Shown in pieces: positions 8,008 to 15,916 of a stretch of 22,471 nucleotides of DNA. A program made the position numbers and the translations under genes. Below the pieces are notes generated by a model that was given only the letters and a program-made list of their open reading frames with translations, had not been told where the DNA came from and searched no databases. The DNA is taken from positions 1 through 22,471 of IMG/VR virus record IMGVR_UViG_3300046529_000095. The stretch is one strand, 5' to 3'. The stretch is from a virus. Position 1 is the first letter of the stretch. Each line of letters starts with the position of its first letter.

Positions 8008-10691
8008 TGGCGAACTATGACGATGCTTTCGAGGCTGCGGGCAAGCAATACAACGTAGACCCGAAGCTTCTGAAGGCCATGATGACTCAGGAAAGCTCGG
8101 GCAATCCGAACGCTGTATCTCCGAAAGGAGCGACCGGCCTGATGCAGTTGATGCCGGCAACCGCTAAGGAGATGGGCGTTTCGAATCCGAGCGATCCAGT
8201 TCAGAACATCATGGGCGGCGCTCGCTACATGGCCCAGATGCTCGACAAATACGGCGACGTGAATACGGCTCTAGCGGCCTATAACGCGGGGCCGGGCGCC
8301 GTAGACAAGGCGGGAGGAATCCCGAACTTCCCGGAAACGCAGGGCTACGTCAAGCGCATTTCCGCCAACTATCAAGGAAAGCCAATGGCGCAATCCGCGC
8401 TTCCCGGTCTGCCGCCTACGGCTGGCGTCGCATCGGCGGCCGACGACCCGTTCAGCAAGCTCATTGGCGGGTCGACAACTTCGGCCGCGCCGGCTGCTGC
8501 TGGCGGCGATCCGTTTAGCAAACTCATGGCGACGAAGGCCGCCGCTCAGCCTGCGCAGGCGTCGCAGTCGCCGAAGTCGGGTACGCCGGAATGGTCGATC
8601 AAGAACATGGCCGGCGCTGCTGTCGAGCCGCTTCTGACTGCCGCGACGGGCGCTATTGCGGCGCCTATCGGAACGATTGCTCGCCTCGGAGCGGCGGCGC
8701 TGCCGGGTGTTTCTTTCGATCAGGCGAAGCAGATCGGCGAGAGCACACAAAATGCGCTCACGTATCGCCCGCAGACGGAGGGTGGACAGCAAGCGAACGC
8801 AGACTTTGCGCGCGTCGCCAATAACGCACTCAGCCCGATTGTGAACTCGGCGCCGGTGCAGGCTGTCGCGGGAGGCTATAAGCAGAACTTCGTACAGGGT
8901 CAATCGCCGTTTATGGCGACGCTCAACGATGTGATCCCTAGCGCGACGGCGCAGATTGTCGCACCCGAACTGGCGGGGCGCGCTAATTCTCTCGTCAAGG
9001 CGCTTGGCAAGTCTGATGTTCCGGTGCCCACGCCGGGTAGCATCGAACTCGCTAACCGTGGAGTCGGCCAAGTTCCGCAGGGCCTGCCGCAGGCCAACGT
9101 CTCACGCCTTCCGGTGTCGCCCGCTGCGAACGACCTGTCGGCTCTTCTCGAGGTTGAGCAAGGCGGGGCCGTGCCGAAACCTGCTGCAACGATCGCGCGC
9201 GCGCCGGCTGCGAACGATGCTATCGGCCTTAACCGCGCCGCGGTCAATGATGCGCAGGCGGGGCGCCCGGATCTGCCGCAAGCCCCGGCAACGCAAGCCG
9301 TTGGCAAGGGCGCGGCGGCGAATGACTCGACGAGCAAGGTTGCGCCAGCGCCGACGCCTCCCGCTCCTGTCGAGATTCCGAAGTTCGACGATTCAGCGCC
9401 GGCCACGGTTAAGGCGAAGCTTGCGCCTGATCAGCAGCAGAAGAATCTAGACCTGATGCGAGAGGTTGGCCTGGAAGACCATCGCCCAAGCGCAATCTCT
9501 GGCGATAAGTTCACGGCCGGCAATGAGTACCAACTCGCCAAGACGGACACGCCGCAAGGCGAGGTGTTGCGTGCTCAGTTCGACAAGGAGCGGGTTGCGC
9601 TCCAGAATTACTCACAGCAAATTTCGCACGATACCGGCGCGCGTGGCGCCTCGCCGGAGGAAGTTGGTCAAATCATTCGCGACCCGTTGCGCGGCCTCAA
9701 CGACTATTACGACAACGCGGTTCGCGGTGTTTACAAGGCGGCGGACGAGCGAGCTGGCGGCGTTGCTGGCATCGATGCGGATTCGTTTGGCTCTCTGATG
9801 GATACCAAGTCGAATTTCGCCGGCAAGGCGGAAAACGGCGCTCTTGGGCGTGGCATCAATGCATACCTGAAAGAGCAGGGCATTCGCAACGCTGATGGCA
9901 CTTTTAACCCGATGACGGCTAAGCAGGCTGAAGGTGTGCGCCAATACATCAACGGCCAGTGGTCGCCTCAGAATTCGGGGTTGATCGGCAAAATCAAGGA
10001 GGCGCTAGATTCCGATGTGGCAAAGTCGGCAGGCGACGATGTGTACGCGCAGGCGCGAGCGCTTCATGCCGAACGAAAAAACGTTCTCGACAATCCGAAG
10101 GGAATTTCCTCGCTGCTCAACGAGGAAGGTCCGGGCGGCATCAATCAAGCCGTGCCCGACGAAAAGATCGGCCAAAAGCTCACCTCGATGCCCGTTGGTC
10201 AACTTCGACACATCGTCGACACTCTGAAAAACGCGCCAGCCGAACTTCAGCCGATGGCGCAGCAGGCGCTTTCTGAAATGAAGGGCGTGTTTGCGGATGG
10301 GGTGAATAAGGCGGGGCAGGGCGCAGAGTGGAATGCGGCAAAAGTGACGAAGCAACTGAACGATCAGCGATCGCGCATGGGGCTTCTTTTCGATGACGCC
10401 GAAATGAGCCGGTTCCGTACGTTGAACGATGCAGGGCATGTTCTGCAGAAGCCAACGGCTTACCCCGGCGCCGCGGCGCAAGGTCATAACTTATTGCAAA
10501 AGGCGGTCATATGGGCGCCGACCGCAGCAACGACCGGCGCGGCCTCTGCGATGTTTGGCCCGCTTGGCGCTGCTGTCGCTGGCCCGGCGGGCGCAGCGCT
10601 CACGCGCAAGGCTACTGAGTTCGTCAACCGGCGCTCCGCGAATAAGTTAGCGGAATCGTTTCGCAATCCACGCGTCGACTGGGAGAAGTAG
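8007..10691 (+). CDS. DNA ejection protein with lytic transglycosylase domain, P22 gp16-like
   Basis: This 894-aa protein combines an N-terminal SLT-type lytic transglycosylase with a long helical body. The enzyme part (residues about 5-120) has all family motifs: the catalytic Glu in 'QESSGNP' (E29), 'GLMQLMP' (44-50) and 'AYNAGPGAV' (91-99). It would cut peptidoglycan during DNA entry. A short 'DPFSKL' repeat occurs twice around residues 149-175, followed by a Pro/Ala-rich linker and a helical middle. Residues about 830-870 form a hydrophobic Ala/Gly-rich stretch that may cross the membrane. The start overlaps the previous stop (TAATG). P22 gp16 is shorter (609 aa); the fused muramidase is common in other podoviruses. 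Confidence 0.88.
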   Translation: MANYDDAFEAAGKQYNVDPKLLKAMMTQESSGNPNAVSPKGATGLMQLMPATAKEMGVSNPSDPVQNIMGGARYMAQMLDKYGDVNTALAAYNAGPGAVDKAGGIPNFPETQGYVKRISANYQGKPMAQSALPGLPPTAGVASAADDPFSKLIGGSTTSAAPAAAGGDPFSKLMATKAAAQPAQASQSPKSGTPEWSIKNMAGAAVEPLLTAATGAIAAPIGTIARLGAAALPGVSFDQAKQIGESTQNALTYRPQTEGGQQANADFARVANNALSPIVNSAPVQAVAGGYKQNFVQGQSPFMATLNDVIPSATAQIVAPELAGRANSLVKALGKSDVPVPTPGSIELANRGVGQVPQGLPQANVSRLPVSPAANDLSALLEVEQGGAVPKPAATIARAPAANDAIGLNRAAVNDAQAGRPDLPQAPATQAVGKGAAANDSTSKVAPAPTPPAPVEIPKFDDSAPATVKAKLAPDQQQKNLDLMREVGLEDHRPSAISGDKFTAGNEYQLAKTDTPQGEVLRAQFDKERVALQNYSQQISHDTGARGASPEEVGQIIRDPLRGLNDYYDNAVRGVYKAADERAGGVAGIDADSFGSLMDTKSNFAGKAENGALGRGINAYLKEQGIRNADGTFNPMTAKQAEGVRQYINGQWSPQNSGLIGKIKEALDSDVAKSAGDDVYAQARALHAERKNVLDNPKGISSLLNEEGPGGINQAVPDEKIGQKLTSMPVGQLRHIVDTLKNAPAELQPMAQQALSEMKGVFADGVNKAGQGAEWNAAKVTKQLNDQRSRMGLLFDDAEMSRFRTLNDAGHVLQKPTAYPGAAAQGHNLLQKAVIWAPTAATTGAASAMFGPLGAAVAGPAGAALTRKATEFVNRRSANKLAESFRNPRVDWEK

Positions 10692-10847
10692 CGGAAATAC
10701 GAAGCGGATCAGCCAATGAGCTGTCCGCTTCGGCTTCCATGAGGGCGCACTTTTCAATTTATCGCCGTCGATTGCAAACGCCGTCCCGCGGCGTGGGCGC
10801 GTAACAACGTGAATAACGTTGCCGTCAGCGTCTAGTACTTCAATCAT
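10647..10847 (-). CDS. possible antisense small protein, unknown
   Basis: This 66-aa frame opposes the late genes and fills most of the gap before the tailspike. A strong ribosome site (GGGGGA) lies 5 nt before its ATG at 10847. The N-terminal half ('MIEVLDADGNVIHVV...PRRG') looks like ordinary protein with beta hairpins. A hydrophobic segment 'WLIRFVFPLLLPVDAWIA' near the C-terminus could be a membrane anchor. The last 45 bases overlap the 3' end of the ejection gene, and a hairpin lies within it. No promoter was seen, so it may be chance. Confidence 0.4.
   Translation of the reverse strand: MIEVLDADGNVIHVVTRPRRGTAFAIDGDKLKSAPSWKPKRTAHWLIRFVFPLLLPVDAWIAKRFR
10700..10732. repeat. large hairpin downstream of the ejection gene
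   Basis: CGAAGCGGA (10700-10708) pairs perfectly with TCCGCTTCG (10724-10732). Inside, after a one-base bulge, CAGC/GCTG (710-713 with 720-723) closes a 6-nt loop. It starts 9 nt after the ejection-protein stop codon and lacks a T tract, so it is more likely an RNA-stability, processing or pausing element than a stand-alone terminator. Confidence 0.7.
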
Positions 10848-10859
10848 CTTTTCCCCCGA

Positions 10860-10883
10860 CCCCGCCTAGTGCGGGGTTTTTTT
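10860..10883 (+). terminator. intrinsic terminator before the tailspike gene
   Basis: CCCCGC (10860-10865), a 5-nt loop, then GCGGGG (10871-10876) and seven T residues form a clear rho-independent terminator on the plus strand. It sits 14 bp upstream of the tailspike ATG at 10897, so tailspike expression needs read-through or antitermination. No plus-strand promoter was recognised between it and the start codon. Confidence 0.88.
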
Positions 10884-10896
10884 ATTGAGGCAATAC

Positions 10897-12936
10897 ATGC
10901 AGCTTCTGCCGAACGCAAAGCTTCAGTTCGTGGATCAAAACGGCGCGCCTCTGGCGGGCGGGTCCGTCTATTACTACGCGCCCGGAACGACCAACCCGCT
11001 GCCGACGTTTCAGGATAAAGCCGGCACGATCCAGAACACCAACCCCGTATTGCTTGACAGTCGGGGTCAAGCCATCGTATGGGGAAGCGGCACATATCGT
11101 CAAGTTGTTTGCGACGCATCGGGCGTAACGATTTGGGATCAGATCGTTACGGATGCATCGACGGGTCTGATTCAAGGCCAGTTGATCGATGAAGTGTTCA
11201 ACGCGGGCGCGGATTTCACTGCGGGCACGACTACCGTCCTGACGCTGGCAAACGTCTACGGCGCAGAGGGTAACGTCTCTGTTGTGTTCGACGGCATCAC
11301 GCAATCGCCGACGACCTACACGCTGAATTTCAAGACGCTCACGTTCAATGCGCCGATTCCGGTCGGCGTATTGCAAGTATGGGTCAAGGGTGGCGTTACG
11401 CTGCCGATCAATACGCCGGCTGCCGGAAGCGTCGTCGATACCACCGTAGCGCCCGGGTCGGCGCTGTACAACCGCATCAACCACCGTTGGGACGTGACAG
11501 ATCCCAATTTCGGCGCGTGCGGCGATGGCGTGACGGACGATTCGGCCGCGATCAATAAGGCGTTTCAACTCGCTGCGAACGTCGGCGGTGAGGTCTATTT
11601 CCCGTCGTCCAAAACGTTCCTTATCAAGTCGCCGCTGACGTGTTCGGTTCAGGTTCCGCTTCAGCCCGTTATCGGCACGAACTATCAACTGTATTTCTCC
11701 GATATTCGGACTGTCAGCATCGTTTCGCCCGGAAGAAGCACGATTAGGGCGGGCGCCAGCATGACGACCATGCTGACCATTCAGTACGCGAACGGCAATA
11801 TCGCGCCGTATTACACCAAGATCGACGGCCTCGTGTTCGATGGCAATGGCCTCGCTACGAACGGCGTTCTGCTGAACTACTCGACGCGCTCGCACGTTGT
11901 GCGCAACAGCTTCGTCGGCATGAGCGGCTACGGTCTGGCAAACGCCGGCTATGGTGTCGCTGAATTTCTGTACAACACGTTTGCGACGACAATCGGCATT
12001 CAGGTTCAACAGGGCGGCGATACCCTGATGGATCACAACGATTTCTATGCTCCGGCGAACTCGAACGGACATATCGGCATCGACATGCAGGGATGGTCTG
12101 GCAACACGCATATCCACAACTCAACGTGGACGGCCGATCCGACTTCGAGCAACGAAACACCGATCCTTCTGCACGCGAATATTTCTGCGCAGACGGGGCG
12201 AGAAGTTCGTGATGTGACGATCAAGAACAACGAGTTTTGCGGTTATGACTTGCCAATTAGCGGCGTGGCAGGTTCGAACAATATGTATAACTGCATCATC
12301 TCGGGCAATCACAAGACGGCATTGAGCGGGACCAAGATTAGTGCCGCGCTGATTTCGCTGACTGGTCCTGGTCAGTTCATCATCAGCGACAACATCGTTG
12401 GGAACGCTGCGTATCCGGTGCTGAGCGGGAATGTCATCAGCCTTGCCAACGCTTCGCGCATGACGATCAAGGGCAACAAGTTCGCGAACCTGCTGAATAC
12501 GCCAATCGTCCTGACGAACGTTGTTCAATCCAAGGTTTACGACAACGAATTCTACGACGTCGGTCAGTCCTTGCCTGGCAACGCGATCATTTACCTCGGA
12601 TCGACGTGTGCGACAAACGAGTTCTACCGGAATACGTATAACCAGTCGCAGCCTACATACGGCCAGGTTGGTATCGTTGAAAACACCGGCTGCAACTTCA
12701 ACACGGCAACGAACGAAACGTTCATCGGCATCAATCAGCCCTATACGGTCGTTGGCGCGAACAGTAATTTCAAGTTGACTTCGTATGGTTCCGCCGCGCC
12801 GGTAAGCGGGACACATGGCGCGGGTGAAATCGTCTGGAATACGAACCTCAGCAATTCGGCTGGCGTCCCGGTTGGTTTCGTGTGTGTTGCGGGTGGCTCG
12901 CCGGGTACGTGGCGCAGCTTCGGCGTAACGGTTTAA
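10897..12936 (+). CDS. tailspike with head-binding and beta-helix domains
   Basis: This 679-aa protein starts at ATG 10897 with GAGG 8 nt upstream. Residues 1-88 form a tail-attachment domain ('PNAKLQFVDQNGAPLAGG', then 'YAPGTTNPLPTF' and 'NTNPVLLDSRGQA..WGSG.YR'), a pattern common in podoviral spikes. Residues about 106-166 are a beta domain shared with the fibre-like protein at 3777-4379. From about residue 199 the 'FGACGDGVTDDSAAIN' signature opens a right-handed beta-helix of the pectate-lyase type, with repeated Asn-rich strand turns. It should bind, and perhaps cleave, host surface polysaccharide and set host range. Catalytic residues cannot be assigned. There is no obvious chaperone domain at the C-terminus. 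Confidence 0.87.
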   Translation: MQLLPNAKLQFVDQNGAPLAGGSVYYYAPGTTNPLPTFQDKAGTIQNTNPVLLDSRGQAIVWGSGTYRQVVCDASGVTIWDQIVTDASTGLIQGQLIDEVFNAGADFTAGTTTVLTLANVYGAEGNVSVVFDGITQSPTTYTLNFKTLTFNAPIPVGVLQVWVKGGVTLPINTPAAGSVVDTTVAPGSALYNRINHRWDVTDPNFGACGDGVTDDSAAINKAFQLAANVGGEVYFPSSKTFLIKSPLTCSVQVPLQPVIGTNYQLYFSDIRTVSIVSPGRSTIRAGASMTTMLTIQYANGNIAPYYTKIDGLVFDGNGLATNGVLLNYSTRSHVVRNSFVGMSGYGLANAGYGVAEFLYNTFATTIGIQVQQGGDTLMDHNDFYAPANSNGHIGIDMQGWSGNTHIHNSTWTADPTSSNETPILLHANISAQTGREVRDVTIKNNEFCGYDLPISGVAGSNNMYNCIISGNHKTALSGTKISAALISLTGPGQFIISDNIVGNAAYPVLSGNVISLANASRMTIKGNKFANLLNTPIVLTNVVQSKVYDNEFYDVGQSLPGNAIIYLGSTCATNEFYRNTYNQSQPTYGQVGIVENTGCNFNTATNETFIGINQPYTVVGANSNFKLTSYGSAAPVSGTHGAGEIVWNTNLSNSAGVPVGFVCVAGGSPGTWRSFGVTV

Positions 12937-12955
12937 ATTATCGAGGTTAAATACA

Positions 12956-14383
12956 ATGACGACGACCGTACCCGTTCAATTGGTCAGCCCCGCAAGTTCA
13001 ACGGTAGGCCAGGTTCTGCGCTCTAGCGGAGCTAGCCTGCCTCCCGCATGGACTTCGCTTTCGGCATCAGATTCTACATTTACTCAGGCGGGAACCGGCG
13101 CGACGCCTGTTTCCGTGCAGTCTGAGCTGCGCACCCGCGTCAATGTAAAGCAGTTCGGCGCTGTAGGCGATGGTGTAACGGATGACACTGCCGCGATCAA
13201 TGCCGCATTGGCCGCAGTCAACGTTGCTGGCGGTACGCTGTGGTTCCCGGCAGGCGTCTATATCTGCTCCGGCCAATGGAATATGGCGAACTTCAGCAAC
13301 GTGCATTTGCGTGGCGCCGGGGGCATCTTCCAGGGTGGCAACGCAGTTGGCACGATGATCAAGTTCACGCAATCAGGCTCGACCTCGTGCATCAACAACA
13401 CGGGCGGGATTGGCTGTTCGTTCCATGACATCGTTTTTGCCTACACGAGCGCCACATATAGCGGAACGTTGCTCGATGCCTCCTGCGCGACGCCGCAAAA
13501 TATCACGCAGGGCAAGATCGATGGATGCCAGTTCCTTCAGCTCGGAACGACAAACACCGCTGGCAACCTGGTGGCGATCAATAACGTCAGCGGCTACGTC
13601 ATCGAGAACTGCATCTTCGCGCGGGCAAACTGCGCGATCCGCGGCGGCTTGAATGGCTCGCTTGGCGCAAGCAACGCCGTCACGGTAAGCAACTGCGAGA
13701 TCAGCTACTGCACGACCGCTATTGCCAATCCGAATAACTTTTGGACGATTCTTCGGACTTCATTTGAGCCGGGGCCGTCGCTCGGGCCGTCGCAGATTTG
13801 GAACGATACGTCGAATCCTATTGCGAACCTGACGATTATCGGGTGCTTCTTCGGTGATGTTCAGAACACCGGGACGCACCTGAACTTGACGGGCGTTACT
13901 AATCTTCTCATCCTCGGGTCGATTTTTGGCGGCGACAACGTCCACGTAACGACCGCGGTTGCGCTCGCTGGAGTGAACACAGGCATCGTCATTCAGGGTA
14001 ATACGTTCGTCCAGTTGAATACGGGCATCGGCATTACTGGGACCGTGTCGGGTGGCAGCCTGTCAGGGAACACATTCACTTCGACGACTACGCCACTCTT
14101 CGGCAAGTCCAGCGCAAGCAATTTCAGCCTCTCGGGTAACGCGGGATTCATCACCGAGAAAACGGGGACTGCAACGATCACGGCCGGCACGTTCAGTATT
14201 GTCGTCAATCATGGATTGGCCGTCACGCCGGGCAATGGTCAGATAGAGTTGGTTCCGGCCGGCGACACGCTCGGCGCGCGCTGGTGGCTTGCTTCGTTTA
14301 CGTCAACACAGTTCACGATAACGATCAACGCATCGCAGGCGTCCAACCTCGTTTTCTACTGGCACGCGAACGTGAACCAGTAA
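12956..14383 (+). CDS. second beta-helix tailspike/fibre protein
   Basis: This 475-aa protein has a short N-terminus (1-60) without the head-binding domain of its neighbour, then 'VNVKQFGAVGDGVTDDTAAI' at 62-81, the classic entry to a pectate-lyase-like right-handed beta-helix. Residues about 100-395 show the repeating Asn/Gly/Ile turns of helix coils. The final 75 residues (from 'EKTGTATITAG') look like a separate beta-sandwich for trimer capping or receptor contact. GAGG lies 9 nt before the ATG. With no recognisable tail-docking domain it may attach through the first spike, giving a branched two-spike adhesin. That is inference from domain layout and adjacency. Confidence 0.82.
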   Translation: MTTTVPVQLVSPASSTVGQVLRSSGASLPPAWTSLSASDSTFTQAGTGATPVSVQSELRTRVNVKQFGAVGDGVTDDTAAINAALAAVNVAGGTLWFPAGVYICSGQWNMANFSNVHLRGAGGIFQGGNAVGTMIKFTQSGSTSCINNTGGIGCSFHDIVFAYTSATYSGTLLDASCATPQNITQGKIDGCQFLQLGTTNTAGNLVAINNVSGYVIENCIFARANCAIRGGLNGSLGASNAVTVSNCEISYCTTAIANPNNFWTILRTSFEPGPSLGPSQIWNDTSNPIANLTIIGCFFGDVQNTGTHLNLTGVTNLLILGSIFGGDNVHVTTAVALAGVNTGIVIQGNTFVQLNTGIGITGTVSGGSLSGNTFTSTTTPLFGKSSASNFSLSGNAGFITEKTGTATITAGTFSIVVNHGLAVTPGNGQIELVPAGDTLGARWWLASFTSTQFTITINASQASNLVFYWHANVNQ

Positions 14384-14407
14384 GAAGGTCAGCCGTAAGT
14401 AACCCTA

Positions 14408-14429
14408 AGCCGCCTTCGGGCGGCTTTTT
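14408..14429 (+). terminator. intrinsic terminator after the tailspike pair
   Basis: AGCCGCC (14408-14414), a TTCG tetraloop and GGCGGCT (14419-14425) precede a run of T residues. It separates the tailspike genes from the lysis cassette, whose first ATG is at 14443. It shares the TTCG loop design with the terminator after coat. Confidence 0.9.
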
Positions 14430-14442
14430 CTTTTCCGATCCC

Positions 14443-14634
14443 ATGAAAGACACCGCTTCAGCCGTCGCACAGACGGTCGCGCAAATCGCGCCTCCGTGGT
14501 ACGCAACGGCGCTCGCGTGGAGTGACGCGAATTTCCCGCGCGTGCTGCTCACGCTGTCCGTGATTTACACGGCATTGCAGATTTACTCGTCGATCAAGCG
14601 CCTGCGAAAAGGGGATGCGAATGTCGATGAATAA
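14443..14634 (+). CDS. small single-TM holin candidate
   Basis: This 63-aa protein has an amphipathic N-terminal part, one membrane segment (about residues 33-49, 'RVLLTLSVIYTALQIY') and a short charged tail (KRLRKGD...). Size, topology and position directly before the lysozyme gene fit a holin that controls timing of lysis. No good ribosome site precedes ATG 14443 (the leader is the T-rich end of the terminator), so expression may be weak. The 3' end overlaps the lysozyme start region. It could instead be a holin regulator, because a second holin-like gene follows the lysozyme. Confidence 0.65.
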   Translation: MKDTASAVAQTVAQIAPPWYATALAWSDANFPRVLLTLSVIYTALQIYSSIKRLRKGDANVDE

Positions 14635-15073
14635 CGAGAACCTTCAAAAGCTGATCGCCGAGCTGCGCCGCGACGAGGGCGTTCGTTATTCGCCGTACAA
14701 CGACACGAAGGGCATTCCAACGGTTGGCGTCGGGCACAACCTGAACGCGAAGCCTCTACCAGCAGGCTGGAAATATCCGCTCAACGACATGCAGATTAAT
14801 TCGCTGCTCGATGACGATCTCGAAGACGTGTTCCACGATCTTGACCGCAACTTGCCCTGGTGGACGGATCTCAACGACGTGCGACAGCGCGCTTTGGCTA
14901 ACATGGCGTTCAATCTCGGAATCACGAAACTACTCGGCTTCCGGAACACGCTCGTTGCCATGCGTCAGGGCAAATACGACGCAGCAGCGGACGGCATGTT
15001 GGCGTCCGCATGGGCCGCGCAAGTAAAGGGCAGAGCGCAACGCCTCGCCGACATGATGCGAAAGGGGGTGTGA
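14621..15073 (+). CDS. endolysin, T4-type lysozyme (GH24)
   Basis: This 150-aa muramidase has the GH24 catalytic triad at the expected spacing: E19 in 'RRDEG', D28 in 'PYND' and T34 in 'IPTVGVGHN'. No N-terminal hydrophobic segment is present, so it is a classical holin-dependent cytoplasmic endolysin rather than a SAR type. Three in-frame ATGs occur (14615, 14621, 14627); 14621 is chosen because AAAAGGGG ends 6 nt upstream. It overlaps the holin gene 3' end, and its TGA overlaps the next ATG (TGATG). Length matches T4 lysozyme (164 aa). Confidence 0.92.
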   Translation: MSMNNENLQKLIAELRRDEGVRYSPYNDTKGIPTVGVGHNLNAKPLPAGWKYPLNDMQINSLLDDDLEDVFHDLDRNLPWWTDLNDVRQRALANMAFNLGITKLLGFRNTLVAMRQGKYDAAADGMLASAWAAQVKGRAQRLADMMRKGV

Positions 15074-15615
15074 TGGACTGGAAATCGATACTCGGTGGCG
15101 TCGCGCCGACATTAGCGACCGCGCTATCTGTCGTCGGCGGTCCCGCGGGCATGGTAGCGGGCGCTGCGCTGCGTGCGGTGAGCGGCGCCGTGCTCGGTCA
15201 CGATCAAGGCACGACGGATCAGGTCACGCAGGCGATTCAGGCTGGCCTGTCGCCTGACGCCATTGCAGCGCTCCAGAAGGCGGACAACGACTTCAAGGTG
15301 CAGATGGCGCAGATCCAGGCGGCGACCGATCAGGCGAGCATCAAGGCGGCTTCTGACGCGGTCGGCGACGTCAATGTGACGATGCAATCCGAAGCGAAGG
15401 CGGATCATTGGCCCACCTATACGTGGCGCCCGTTCATCGGCTTTGTGTTCGGCCTCTACGTTATGTCGATGTTCATCCTGCCGCTCTTTCACGTTCAGCC
15501 GGTTCCGTTGTCAGCGGATCTAACGCTGACGATCGGCGCGGTGCTCGGCGTGGCCTCGTTCTTCCGCGGCAAGGCGCAGGCAGATCCGCGAATAAACGCG
15601 GACAGCCGCGGTTAA
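15073..15615 (+). CDS. 3-TM holin-like protein (gene-transfer-release holin family)
   Basis: This 180-aa protein has an Ala/Gly-rich hydrophobic N-terminus (about 8-38), a charged helical centre (45-110), and two further membrane segments (about 120-140 after 'TYTWRPFIGF', and 147-164). The 'W.(T)YTWRP' entry to the second segment is characteristic of the holin family first named from gene transfer agents. AAGGGGG lies immediately before the TGATG overlap with the lysozyme gene. It probably acts as the main holin or as a partner of the small TM protein at 14443. Its stop codon overlaps, tail to tail, the stop of the minus-strand gene at 15612. Confidence 0.83.
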   Translation: MDWKSILGGVAPTLATALSVVGGPAGMVAGAALRAVSGAVLGHDQGTTDQVTQAIQAGLSPDAIAALQKADNDFKVQMAQIQAATDQASIKAASDAVGDVNVTMQSEAKADHWPTYTWRPFIGFVFGLYVMSMFILPLFHVQPVPLSADLTLTIGAVLGVASFFRGKAQADPRINADSRG

Positions 15616-15803
15616 GCCGCTTCAACCGTTGTGGGTTGCTTCTTCGGCGGGATTAAATTGGGGTGCGGCGGCATGCCGAGCAGTCGCCGTGCCTCTTCTC
15701 GAACATCGACCGAGCAGAACAGACCCAGATCGTCAATGTCCTGAAGCCGGAATGCGAAACATTCGAATTCTTCTGCCGTTGCTTTTTTCGGGGCTGGCAA
15801 CAT
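15612..15803 (-). CDS. small hypothetical protein
   Basis: This 63-aa acidic protein has a coherent helical centre ('EEFECFAFRLQDIDDLGLF' then 'VREEARRLLGM') and a Pro/Lys-rich tail. No domain is recognised. ATG 15803 has only a weak purine leader. It is the last gene of the minus-strand plasmid region, and its TAA overlaps the TAA of the convergent late operon (bases 15612-15615), leaving no room for a terminator between them. A promoter candidate lies at 15847-15876. Confidence 0.6.
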   Translation of the reverse strand: MLPAPKKATAEEFECFAFRLQDIDDLGLFCSVDVREEARRLLGMPPHPNLIPPKKQPTTVEAA

Positions 15804-15840
15804 GGTCTGTCACTTTTATTAATTTGGTTAAACGCCTTAT

Positions 15841-15876
15841 GTATTAATAATACTCCACAGACCTAACGATTTGCAA
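15841..15876 (-). promoter_or_regulatory. promoter candidate with 13-bp palindrome
   Basis: On the minus strand, TTGCAA (15871-15876) and TATTAT (15847-15852) are separated by 18 bp. The -10 lies inside a perfect 13-bp palindrome GTATTA-A-TAATAC (15841-15853), a possible operator. Similar AATAATAC/GTATTATT half-sites occur around the promoter near 19612. It would serve the small gene starting at 15803. Confidence 0.5.
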
Positions 15877-15916
15877 TGTCGAAGTTTTGTTGTTGTGCGT
15901 GTTGACATAATAGTAT

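Noticed and set aside
7468-8160. 230-residue minus-strand frame across the gp20-like/gp16-like junction
   Set aside because: Antisense to two well-supported genes; the Arg/Leu/His-rich product is typical of GC-biased shadows.
8271-9071. 266-residue minus-strand frame
   Set aside because: Arginine-rich shadow of the ejection protein with transglycosylase domain; no protein-like pattern.
10882-12117. 411-residue open frame on the minus strand
   Set aside because: It lies wholly antisense to the tailspike. Its product is Arg/Val/Ile-rich with no motif, and its openness follows from the codon bias of the real gene.
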